Shown here: piece by piece, positions 6,665-13,999 of the stretch
Layout of the letters: each line of letters begins with the position of its first letter
Position numbering within the stretch: position 1 is the first letter of the stretch
Assembly: GCA_021797025.1 (NCBI GenBank)
Contig: JAKAAK010000028.1
Span: forward strand, 1-19,080
Length of the DNA stretch: 19,080 nt
From: Thermoplasmata archaeon
Lineage (GTDB): Archaea; Thermoplasmatota; Thermoplasmata; Thermoplasmatales; Thermoplasmataceae
Direction: 5' to 3'
Made by a program: the position numbers and the translations under genes
The notes under the pieces: model-generated
Told to the model about the DNA's origin: nothing
The model's database searches: none
What the model saw: the letters and a program-made list of their open reading frames with translations, nothing else

Positions 6665-7845
6665 AATTTATCATCAAGTATCTCCATAAAGGCACCGGTG
6701 CTCCAGGCCTGTGGCATGCATGGATAGATTTCCAGCTGATCCATATTTATCATATTGCCGTCTAGATCAACTGAATAATATTCATATGGGTCTCTTATAG
6801 CAAGTATTGCATTCAAAATATAGTCCCTCAACATCTTTGCTTCCTTCTTGAAACCATGGCGCTTCAATCCCTGCAATATTAACCAGTTATCCTGTGGCCA
6901 TATGCTTCCGGCCTGGTACTTATACGGATCAAAATAATCGCTTAAAGAAGATACAGTTCTTATACCGAAGGGTGTCTTCATATCATTTTCAAAAAGCCTT
7001 TTAACAATGGCTGTTTTACTGCTTCTATCTATCAATCCTGTCAGAAGGAGATGCCCTGCACTTGATGTTATTGTATTAAGTTTTTCCATACCATTCCCTG
7101 TGAAAAACACTGCTGGGGAATAATATCCCTCATCTCCCAGCCAGAAATACCTGTTAATGTTATTTTCAAGGAAGTCGATCCTTTTTTCTATTGCCGATCT
7201 CATAGGGTTTTCCTGGAATAATTCATTGTATTGTTTCATAGCCTGGTAAAAATAACCCTGAACTTCTATGAGTGCGGTATCACCCTTCCATTTTCCGTAC
7301 AGGCTCCACGCACCATCGAGCCAACCCTGTGACGCCAGCTTATCCCCGAATTCTATATTATTATATGTTAAGAACCCGGTTTTCCCCGATTTTTCAATCA
7401 TCCATGATACAGATCTTTCCATATGTTTCCTGATGTAATCCATAAATCCGGTATCATTGGTCTTCTCAATGTATAACTCACAGGCATACACGAACAGCGG
7501 TGTGCTGTCAATGGAATAATAGAGTGGAACAGAGGGTTTAACCCATTTTTCCTTTGATGGATTATATCTGAATGTCCTGGCATCTGCTAGCTCGTGAAGT
7601 ATTTTTCCCGGCTCCTCTCCAGTATCGGTATTATAGATTATACCCTGGTTTCCCGCAAGAACCATCAATGTGTTTTTGAGGATATCCGGATAAATATAGA
7701 AAAGTTCAACTCCGGAGATTATGGAATCCCTGCCGAATAGTTCCATGAATCTTGGGTATCCAGCATACATGAAACCATTCTCAGACTTGAGCATGGAGAC
7801 ATAATTATTCATGCTCCTGCGAATTGATTGAAGATCTTCTGACAC
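6661..7845 (-). CDS. Amylo-alpha-1,6-glucosidase-type glycosidase (glycogen debranching enzyme C-terminal domain)
   Basis: A 394-residue cytoplasmic enzyme matching only the (alpha/alpha)6 catalytic domain of glycogen-debranching amylo-1,6-glucosidases. Seen in order: FGRDS (37-41), EEPGKILHE (77-85), SIDSTPLF (111-118), QGWLDG (173-178), ALIEVQGYFYQA (191-202) and YQAGSIWPQDN (310-320). Microbial GDE proteins normally carry an additional N-terminal beta domain of roughly 200-300 residues, absent here with no signal peptide in its place. It would remove alpha-1,6-linked glucose, or a related alpha-glucosyl unit, from imported or stored glucan. The start GTG at 7845 is chosen because a TATA box lies about 24-32 bases upstream; an in-frame ATG at 7812 is the alternative. 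It sits next to the sugar importer and a GH15 enzyme. Family is fairly sure, substrate not. Confidence 0.82.
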   Translation of the reverse strand: MSEDLQSIRRSMNNYVSMLKSENGFMYAGYPRFMELFGRDSIISGVELFYIYPDILKNTLMVLAGNQGIIYNTDTGEEPGKILHELADARTFRYNPSKEKWVKPSVPLYYSIDSTPLFVYACELYIEKTNDTGFMDYIRKHMERSVSWMIEKSGKTGFLTYNNIEFGDKLASQGWLDGAWSLYGKWKGDTALIEVQGYFYQAMKQYNELFQENPMRSAIEKRIDFLENNINRYFWLGDEGYYSPAVFFTGNGMEKLNTITSSAGHLLLTGLIDRSSKTAIVKRLFENDMKTPFGIRTVSSLSDYFDPYKYQAGSIWPQDNWLILQGLKRHGFKKEAKMLRDYILNAILAIRDPYEYYSVDLDGNMINMDQLEIYPCMPQAWSTGAFMEILDDKF

Positions 7846-7867
7846 AGGGTGATTATATAGTATACCT

Positions 7868-7877
7868 ATTTAAAAAT
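7868..7877 (-). promoter_or_regulatory. TATA box of the debranching-type glycosidase gene
   Basis: On the minus strand TTTTAAATAG-like sequence lies about 23-32 bases before the GTG at 7845. It suggests that this gene has its own promoter in the 86-base gap after the GH15 gene. Confidence 0.45.
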
Positions 7878-7931
7878 TTTCCCGCTGCCGAACAGTGCGG
7901 AACAGCTCTGCAGATGCCGCCATATGGAGTA

Positions 7932-9782
7932 TTATGCATACTTCAATATTCCTGCATTGCCGCTCTTTTTGAATTCATTATTCAGAAGAGTGATTGTCCT
8001 GATAACGCCCAGATGTGATATTGCCTGTGGAAAGTTCCCCAGCATCTCACCGGTTTTCAAATCTATCTCCTCCGAGAAGAGCATGAGATGGTTTGACATG
8101 TTCAAAACAGATTCCAGTATATCCTTTGCTTCACCGACCCTTTCCATTTTGATCAGGTCTTCGATATACCAGAATGTAAGCAGGAGAAACCCGTTGTCCT
8201 CACCCTTTAATCCATCATCCTCTAGGTAACGCTTGAAGAGGTAAGAACTGTTCATGAGTCTGGTCTCAACAACCTTGATGGTTCCCAGTACACGGGGGTC
8301 ATCTGAATCCAGAAAATTTATGAGTGGAAGCCGCAGAAGTGATGCATCTATTTCCTTTGACCCATAACTCTGCACAAATGAGTTTGCTTCACTGTCGAAG
8401 CCATTTGCGAGTATGTCATCCCTGATTTCCTTTTCAATTCTGTCCCAGTCGTTGTAATCAGCGGAGTATGACAGCTTTTTGCCAATTAGACCGGCAAAGT
8501 GAAATGCCGCCCATGACATAAGCTTAGAGTAAACATAATGCCTCGGCTCGCTTCTGAATTCCCATATGCTTGAATCGGGATATTTCCATATCTGCTTCAA
8601 TGTATCAAGTATTTCAACTATGAAGTCCCAGAGCTGCAGGGTAACTATCCCGCCTGAAAGTTCAAAATGATAAATTGCATTAATGATCGAACCGTACTGA
8701 TCAACCTGCAGCTGGTCCGCAGCCTCATTCCCGATCCTCACAGGTGCAGAGTTCATATATCCTGAATAATCAAGTATCTTTTCTGATATTTCCCGTGTCT
8801 CATCCAGCGGGTATATAGTCCTTAATTTATGGTCTCTGTGTATCATATTCATGAGCCCGTAGAGAAACTTTGTTGCCTCATCCTTCAGCCCTATCATTGA
8901 CAGAGCTTCAATGACGTATGTTGTATCCCTTATCCAGGTATATCTGTAATCCCAGTTCCTCTCACCGCCTATGGATTCAGGGAGGCTCGATGTGGGGGCT
9001 GCCACCATCAAACCAGTGGGGTCGTAAAACATGCCCTTCAGCACAAGGGCTGATCGCAGCATGTATTTATGCCAGACACCGTGATATGTTATTTTATTAG
9101 TCCAATTTTTCCAGTAAATTCTTGTTTCCTCCAGCCTCTGATACGATTTATATTCCTCTACCCTGTGAATGTAATTGATATCTGTTGAGATAACAAGCCA
9201 CTGGTATGTACCTGATCCGAGAAACAGATTATCGTTATACACTATTCCCTGTCCACTGTTAAGCTTGAAATTCGAGGACAGCCCAACACTGGAACTTTCA
9301 CCCTGAAAGAGAAAGCCGTTTTCGTTTTGAATTATTTTAGGTAATTCCCTGCTGAAATGAAAATTCGGCTTAAAATATATTTCAACCTTTATTCCGCTGA
9401 GAACCTCCACAAATCTATGTATTTCGGGAAAATTCAGCGTTGAACAGTCAGATGTGGGCAGAAAATCTGTCAACCTCAATACAATTTTGTCGTTCTGGAT
9501 GAATTCCGTTATGAGTATGTTTGTAAATTCTTCATAATACTGGTTTACTTTTGATTCGTCAACGGGCCTGAATATAAAAGAACCCCCTTTTTTGCTGTCA
9601 AGTATGGAATCAAAGATGGGGTCGGAATCAAAGTCCGGGAAACATGCCCAGTCAATGGTTCCGTCAAGACCGACCAGGGCAGATGTTCTGTTGTTGAATA
9701 TTGCACCGTGGTTGCTTATTTTCAGGTAATTTTCTCTGTAAATGTCACTGGTACTGCTGAGTGTCTTTGAATTTATAACCAT
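7932..9782 (-). CDS. GH15 glycosidase, probable trehalase or glucoamylase
   Basis: A 616-residue protein with the two-domain layout of prokaryotic GH15 enzymes: an N-terminal beta-sandwich (about 20-225; NHGAIFNNRTSALVG and GTIDWACFPDFDS are typical) and a C-terminal (alpha/alpha)6 barrel. Barrel motifs are GGERNWDYRYTWIRD (272-286), GNEAADQLQVDQYG (351-364), SIWEFR (405-410), GEDNGFLLLTFW (527-538) and SEEIDLKTGEMLGNFPQ (570-586). By family alignment E408 is the likely general acid and E571 the general base. No signal peptide, so it acts in the cytoplasm. GH15 trehalases have been characterised from Thermoplasma, which makes trehalose the leading substrate; glucoamylase activity on maltodextrins is the alternative. 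The start ATG at 9782 has TATA-like sequence about 27-35 bases upstream. Confidence 0.9.
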   Translation of the reverse strand: MVINSKTLSSTSDIYRENYLKISNHGAIFNNRTSALVGLDGTIDWACFPDFDSDPIFDSILDSKKGGSFIFRPVDESKVNQYYEEFTNILITEFIQNDKIVLRLTDFLPTSDCSTLNFPEIHRFVEVLSGIKVEIYFKPNFHFSRELPKIIQNENGFLFQGESSSVGLSSNFKLNSGQGIVYNDNLFLGSGTYQWLVISTDINYIHRVEEYKSYQRLEETRIYWKNWTNKITYHGVWHKYMLRSALVLKGMFYDPTGLMVAAPTSSLPESIGGERNWDYRYTWIRDTTYVIEALSMIGLKDEATKFLYGLMNMIHRDHKLRTIYPLDETREISEKILDYSGYMNSAPVRIGNEAADQLQVDQYGSIINAIYHFELSGGIVTLQLWDFIVEILDTLKQIWKYPDSSIWEFRSEPRHYVYSKLMSWAAFHFAGLIGKKLSYSADYNDWDRIEKEIRDDILANGFDSEANSFVQSYGSKEIDASLLRLPLINFLDSDDPRVLGTIKVVETRLMNSSYLFKRYLEDDGLKGEDNGFLLLTFWYIEDLIKMERVGEAKDILESVLNMSNHLMLFSEEIDLKTGEMLGNFPQAISHLGVIRTITLLNNEFKKSGNAGILKYA

Positions 9783-9808
9783 TGTAAAGGGTAATTTATA
9801 CGACTATT

Positions 9809-9817
9809 AATATTTTT
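9809..9817 (-). promoter_or_regulatory. TATA-like element of the GH15 gene
   Basis: On the minus strand AAAATATTA lies 27-35 bases before the ATG at 9782. A second AT stretch at 9792-9801 seems too close to a leaderless start. The rest of 9783-9944 shows a 5-bp hairpin only and no gene. Confidence 0.35.
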
Positions 9818-9944
9818 AGATTGTATAATTTCTGGTCGTTTTCTTGATCTGACACAGAAACCTCTGTTTCATGATAATAAATAAATTCACGGGACACAAT
9901 TAGATATGATAAATATAGGATAACAAATCATCGAAATTATTTTT

Positions 9945-12188
9945 TTATTTCCTCTTCTCCTTATTTGCCATTACATATTTTTTATTGTCCAGATCCCTGG
10001 CAATGGATATTTTGCCCTCCATCGATAATGCCTTTAGCCGGTATTTTATTCTCCTACCGCTGGCACGTTTCTTTCTCCCTACCTTTATTAATTCCTTAAC
10101 AGTCTTTCCGTAAGAATTTTCTATGATATCGTCTATATCGGTATTATTAAAGTAAAATGTCTCAACGGCAAATATGGTTATAATAGCCCCTATTCCCACT
10201 CCCCCGACAATATACGGTATATTTCCCAGTACAATTACCGTCTTTTCAGCAGTATATACCTTACCGTCATAGGTGATTTTTGCTGAAATTTTGTCAATGC
10301 CCTCCGGCAATCTATCGGTAAGTGCTAATCCTGAACCTGAATATTTGCCATTGACATACCATGCAATCGTTGCATTTTCTGTATTGTTTCCCTTTATTTT
10401 AAGATGGTATTCCCCTGACCTTTCATATATAGAAGCAGCGGTGACCGTGGTTACCGGTTGTGGTCTGGGAACAGGCTTAACATATAATGTGTTGTTGTAT
10501 TGCATTTTATAATTCCCTGAATATTTGTATCCAGCACTGTTAATGGCAACTGCACTGTAATTATAAATTCCAGATGTGGTATTATTGAATGTTAATAAAA
10601 TTTCATTATTATGGGCATAATAGGTTGTATTGAATATTGTTACCGATAGATTATAACTTAATTCCGATGAAACATTAAAGATCAGTCTTGTATTTCTGTA
10701 GGTAACAGATTCTGTGACATTTTTGATTATAATAGTATCTTTTGAAAACACATCATTAAAGGAATATATGGACATATGAAGCCCATTCATTAATATTATA
10801 GCATTGTCTGATTCCGAAATTTCTGAATTGTTTGCGTTTATGCCTGTATTCAAAAATTTACCATGGATGAACTCATAGATTTCTCCGGCATTTTCATATA
10901 TATTCGGTAATGAATTTGATAAGTTATAATATGTGTTACTGTATGGCTTCAATTTCAATGGCCCGTATTCAATTAAATACTGAATGCCATTGATCGAACC
11001 TGAATAAATTACTTTTCCTGACATATTCCATGAATAGGTTCCAGTAATAATTGGTATCTTAGTGCTGTTCATGGTGTAATTATATATCCTATTACCTGAA
11101 AATGTCGTTATTTCCATATTTTTAGATGCATTTACAGATAGAATCCTGCCTTCTGGAATATTTACTGTGTAATTTCCCGGAAAAATAAAGGTGCCATTCA
11201 GGTTGAACATGATGTACTGATTCCGGTAGATCAGCAGATGTGTTGCATCATCATTCTGAATTACTGTTCTGTTTATGGATAAATCTGTACTGTTTACACT
11301 GTATATATATGTTTTATCAGATGAACTGTAATAAAATATAAATTTCCCTCTATACTGGAATGAATGTATAGCAGAGCCATATGAATTATTTATACTGGCT
11401 ATGACAGAGTAATTGCTATCATAGTAGTTATACCTGATTATTGATACATCCCTATCAAGATAAATGATAGAATTCAATTTTGAATCGAGAAATGCCATGG
11501 AAGAACCGTATACCTGATATGGAATTATATTACTGCTCTGCAGCTCTATATTATTAGTAATGGCACCTCCAGGAGTAATTAATCCGGTATAATTTTCAAC
11601 TCCTATTCTTCCTATAGTCTGGTTTGAATATTTTCCGCCGAACATGAATGTAATATTTTCATTCCTGTAAGGGTTTTCAAGTGCCACCACATATGGCTGG
11701 CTGTTATGGCCATTGCCCTGCATTATAATTGCATGATTCTTCATATTATCTGATAATATTATTGATATGTTGTATGTAGTATGGCATTTATCAAAATTCA
11801 GTATGCCTGTATAATTTTTAGTCCCTGAAACTATTGTTTTGTAACATAGTTGCTTTCCGTATTCAATGGATAGTAAAGTTTTATTTGCCTGTTCTAAAAT
11901 AATGGTATTTTCCGTTGAAGCTTCCACTCTAGGATTTATGCCCCAGGAAAGATTAAAGCTATATTCTGTTTGTAAATAATGGCTTTCTGTAATATTGTAA
12001 TATATTGAATTGTTACTGCACGTCCGGATTTCCTTTTCATCATAAGACATATTTTGTACAAAGATAGAAGTGCTTCCAGCATCAGGATTTTGAGTATTGA
12101 TACCTGAATGCCCTGAGGGAATATTAATTAATGTAACTATAAATAATGATATTATAACAATTGCTATTATTCTATTTCTGTTCACCAT
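9945..12188 (-). CDS. Large secreted-domain protein with C-terminal membrane helix and cytoplasmic wHTH-like tail
   Basis: A 747-residue protein I do not recognise. It has an N-terminal signal or anchor (hydrophobic about 7-22), then about 630 residues of beta-rich sequence with roughly 30 N-glycosylation sequons and few Lys/Arg, typical of acidophile surface proteins. The middle part has repeated YIYSV/YLIEY-type strands that could be a beta-propeller, and about 530-655 looks like Ig-like or PKD-like modules. One membrane helix (about 657-678) is followed by a basic 69-residue cytoplasmic tail. The tail has helices around TVKELIKVGRKK and RIKYRLKALSMEG, then a beta-hairpin (KISIARDLDNKKYVMA), resembling a winged helix. 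It may be a surface sensor that signals to DNA or a partner; this is inference. A TATA-like stretch lies near 12205-12214. Confidence 0.75.
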   Translation of the reverse strand: MVNRNRIIAIVIISLFIVTLINIPSGHSGINTQNPDAGSTSIFVQNMSYDEKEIRTCSNNSIYYNITESHYLQTEYSFNLSWGINPRVEASTENTIILEQANKTLLSIEYGKQLCYKTIVSGTKNYTGILNFDKCHTTYNISIILSDNMKNHAIIMQGNGHNSQPYVVALENPYRNENITFMFGGKYSNQTIGRIGVENYTGLITPGGAITNNIELQSSNIIPYQVYGSSMAFLDSKLNSIIYLDRDVSIIRYNYYDSNYSVIASINNSYGSAIHSFQYRGKFIFYYSSSDKTYIYSVNSTDLSINRTVIQNDDATHLLIYRNQYIMFNLNGTFIFPGNYTVNIPEGRILSVNASKNMEITTFSGNRIYNYTMNSTKIPIITGTYSWNMSGKVIYSGSINGIQYLIEYGPLKLKPYSNTYYNLSNSLPNIYENAGEIYEFIHGKFLNTGINANNSEISESDNAIILMNGLHMSIYSFNDVFSKDTIIIKNVTESVTYRNTRLIFNVSSELSYNLSVTIFNTTYYAHNNEILLTFNNTTSGIYNYSAVAINSAGYKYSGNYKMQYNNTLYVKPVPRPQPVTTVTAASIYERSGEYHLKIKGNNTENATIAWYVNGKYSGSGLALTDRLPEGIDKISAKITYDGKVYTAEKTVIVLGNIPYIVGGVGIGAIITIFAVETFYFNNTDIDDIIENSYGKTVKELIKVGRKKRASGRRIKYRLKALSMEGKISIARDLDNKKYVMANKEKRK

Positions 12189-12204
12189 CGGTTATAAGAG
12201 AACA

Positions 12205-12214
12205 TTATAAAAAT
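12205..12214 (-). promoter_or_regulatory. TATA-like element of the large surface-protein gene
   Basis: On the minus strand an AT-rich TTTTTATAAT stretch lies 17-26 bases before the ATG at 12188. The 92-base gap 12189-12280 otherwise holds a weak 7-base inverted repeat and the end of the HEPN operon. Confidence 0.4.
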
Positions 12215-12280
12215 TTGAGGTTTGCTCTTATGATCACTATAAATCTACCAAATCATTAGTTATACCGGTACCATAAAAAT

Positions 12281-12682
12281 TCATTTCCTAAGAGAAATAA
12301 TTATATCTTTAACATTTTCAGCACGAATTAATACGCCAGTTGCCTCCTTACTCAACTCCTTTATTTTATCGTCATAATCCGCCTTGTTCCTCAAACGTCT
12401 AAGAATGGTTAAACCAATAGATATACTGGTTAAGTCCCGTTGTTTATTTTTATCTTGTGCTTGTTTGCTTAAACTTTCAAATAGAAGTGGAATCTGTTGA
12501 TGTATATCGGCACCTTTTGACAACTTCTCTCCTGAATCAATCAAATGATGTTTTGCCATGTTAAAAACAGAATAATAGGCACGGCTTATAGAAGTTCTGT
12601 AACTACTTTCTTCTAAATAATTATTATTTTCATCTACAAGATGATGTGCGAGTTTCAAATAGTCTTCCCAATTAAAGTTCAT
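12281..12682 (-). CDS. HEPN-domain protein, last gene of three-gene operon
   Basis: A 133-residue all-helical protein with HEPN hallmarks: NFNWEDYLKLA at the N-terminus, SRAYYSVFNMAKHHL (about 33-47) as the first conserved helix, and LRRLRNKADYDD (about 94-105) as the C-terminal motif. HEPN proteins are often RNases in toxin-antitoxin, CRISPR or defence systems, with an Rx4-6H site. Here the R-N pair is kept, but the expected His position is taken by acidic residues (RNKADYDD), so RNase activity is doubtful or would use a variant site. The start ATG overlaps the previous stop (ATGA) and has a GAGG Shine-Dalgarno about ten bases upstream at 12693-12696, showing tight coupling to the 170-residue partner. 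Confidence 0.8.
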   Translation of the reverse strand: MNFNWEDYLKLAHHLVDENNNYLEESSYRTSISRAYYSVFNMAKHHLIDSGEKLSKGADIHQQIPLLFESLSKQAQDKNKQRDLTSISIGLTILRRLRNKADYDDKIKELSKEATGVLIRAENVKDIIISLRK

Positions 12683-13191
12683 TCATATTCTTCCTCGATT
12701 ATTAATTTTCCATTGGTTTCCAATTTTCTTTCCAACCACCATGTTTCGTTTAATTTGTCGAGCAATTTGATTGCCTCTACTGGTTCTTTTTTTGTAACTA
12801 TCAATAAAAACATAGTGCCAGAATCAGAAGCTATTTCCGGATCAAACTCTACTTTTAATTTCAATTTTTCTTCCGGGAAGAATATCCGTATTTGTTGTCT
12901 CGCACTGTTTATTACATCGATTAATTTAGGATTTTTTAAGAGAAAATCAGAAACTTCACTCTTAGAATCAAATTCAAATGTATCATTTAATTTCATAATT
13001 TGATTTTTTATTTGCTCTTCAACTGGTAAGAAAATAAAATAATTTATGTATTCATTTTGTGGAGTCCCATATTGAATGGAGGAAGCTTGGGCAGTATTTA
13101 GGATCCTCTCAAATTCAATGTTGTCATCCTCTATAATTTTTCCAACAGAGGATAAAAAATTTTGACTCATAAGCAATGGTAAACTATTCAC
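12679..13191 (-). CDS. Unrecognised 170-residue protein, HEPN partner
   Basis: No named family can be assigned. The C-terminal half (about 79-170) has the pattern FLLKNPKLIDVI, IRIFFPEEKLKLKVEFDPE, LLIVTKKEPVEAIKLLDKL, then ETWWLE and a final beta strand. I recall this layout from uncharacterised bacterial and archaeal proteins, but cannot confirm it here. The N-terminal 75 residues are predicted mixed helix and strand, without a signal peptide or membrane helix. The start is the GTG at 13191 rather than the ATG at 13170, because a purine-rich Shine-Dalgarno (AGGGGGTGGA) lies about seven bases before the GTG and none precedes the ATG. It overlaps the upstream gene by 8 bases and the HEPN gene by 4. 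A cytoplasmic antitoxin or adaptor role is only a guess. Confidence 0.75.
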   Translation of the reverse strand: MNSLPLLMSQNFLSSVGKIIEDDNIEFERILNTAQASSIQYGTPQNEYINYFIFLPVEEQIKNQIMKLNDTFEFDSKSEVSDFLLKNPKLIDVINSARQQIRIFFPEEKLKLKVEFDPEIASDSGTMFLLIVTKKEPVEAIKLLDKLNETWWLERKLETNGKLIIEEEYE

Positions 13192-13870
13192 TTGGGTCCA
13201 CCCCCTCTATAATTGATTCTAATAAGTCTGAAAAATTTTCAACAAGATCAAATAAGGAAGTTCGGTTGACAATTCTCTTGATAAATTGCATAAAAAACAT
13301 TTTTTCTGGATTAGATATTAGAGGTTCAAGGACAATATTATATCCATTTTTCTGAACGGGAAAGGCATCACCGATCCGTACCGATAGCATATTCACATGC
13401 TCTATTAAATTGATATCTTTAAACTTCTTAATAAAATTCTTATTTAATGTTTTGGTCAATAATTCCACTGGTTTTCTGGAGGCTTCAAAACGGGTTGTAA
13501 AATTAAAAGTTATTGAATTAATTGTCTCATCCACTAGATTAAGTTTATCCATAATATTTTCTATCATCTCTATGCTTGCTTTGCCGGCAACTTGTTCCTT
13601 CCTAAGATCCACTGTATTTAAAATTGTAAAAATTAGGCTACTTATAGGTTGATTTTGTACAAAGTATATCATTAAGGAATCCTTAGAAAATATCTGAGCA
13701 TTCATTACTTGGTTATTTGGAAGTAAAGGATTTGAAATAACACCTTGTTGTATTTGAAATTCATAACTCTTTAAAACATTAATTAAATTGTCCGGTGTAA
13801 AAACTAGCCCCTGAGTTTCAATTATAATCTGAATTTGTGCTCCTTTCCCAGAGAGAACCTGTGCAATCAT
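13184..13870 (-). CDS. Unrecognised 228-residue protein, first gene of HEPN operon
   Basis: A soluble protein of unknown family, no signal peptide or membrane helix. The N-terminal half alternates strands and helices (QIQIIIETQGLVF, SLMIYFVQNQP). The C-terminal half has a strand-rich part (NSITFNFTTRFEA, HVNMLSVRIGD, YNIVLEPLI) and a final helix pair (FFMQFIKRIVN, LFDLVENFSDLLESI). This loosely recalls the TIGR04255 group of sporadic proteins, but I cannot claim membership. It begins an operon with the 170-residue and HEPN genes; overlaps imply co-expression of all three. The ATG at 13870 has a TATA-like element about 23-30 bases upstream. Of 14 glutamines, 9 use CAA, unlike the importer genes, a possible sign of transfer. 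Confidence 0.72.
   Translation of the reverse strand: MIAQVLSGKGAQIQIIIETQGLVFTPDNLINVLKSYEFQIQQGVISNPLLPNNQVMNAQIFSKDSLMIYFVQNQPISSLIFTILNTVDLRKEQVAGKASIEMIENIMDKLNLVDETINSITFNFTTRFEASRKPVELLTKTLNKNFIKKFKDINLIEHVNMLSVRIGDAFPVQKNGYNIVLEPLISNPEKMFFMQFIKRIVNRTSLFDLVENFSDLLESIIEGVDPSE
13199..13208 (-). promoter_or_regulatory. Shine-Dalgarno site selecting the GTG start at 13191
   Basis: On the minus strand AGGGGGTGGA matches 7 of 10 positions of AGGAGGTGAT and lies seven bases or so before the GTG at 13191. It lies inside the end of the upstream gene, consistent with translational coupling. Confidence 0.55.
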
Positions 13871-13892
13871 TATTGTAGTAATAATTATGTTA

Positions 13893-13899
13893 ACTTAAA
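13893..13899 (-). promoter_or_regulatory. TATA-like element of the HEPN operon
   Basis: On the minus strand TTTAAGT lies 23-29 bases before the ATG at 13870, the only promoter candidate for the three overlapping genes. Confidence 0.4.
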
Positions 13900-13971
13900 T
13901 GTTGCGGCAAGGTCATTATATTTTTTAATTGAGGCTTGATTATTTTCAGTTTAAAAGACATTAAGCACCCA

Positions 13972-13984
13972 AGATATATTTATA
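13972..13984 (+). promoter_or_regulatory. TATA box of the nucleotidyltransferase gene
   Basis: AGATATATTTATA lies 16-28 bases before the ATG at 14000 (19-31 before the in-frame ATG at 14003), fitting a leaderless transcript from either ATG. Confidence 0.5.
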
Positions 13985-13999
13985 GAAAAATAATATCAT

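Noticed and set aside
7838..9857. Shared 10-mer TCTGACACAG at 7838-7847 and 9848-9857 near both glycosidase starts
   Set aside because: In 19 kb many 10-mers recur by chance, the positions relative to the starts differ, and flanks do not match.
9854..9867. Small hairpin ACAGA-AACC-TCTGT upstream of the GH15 gene
   Set aside because: A 5-bp stem with no T tract and no link to a promoter element is within chance expectation.
10273..10512. Antisense open frames inside long genes (for example 660-899, 10273-10512, 13410-13652, 15010-15327)
   Set aside because: They lie opposite well-supported coding genes, show no family motifs and lack promoters or ribosome-binding sites.
12194..12231. Inverted repeat ATAAGAG ... 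CTCTTAT between the surface-protein gene and the HEPN operon
   Set aside because: Seven-base arms with a 24-base spacer in AT-rich DNA; no supporting regulator gene or second copy was seen.
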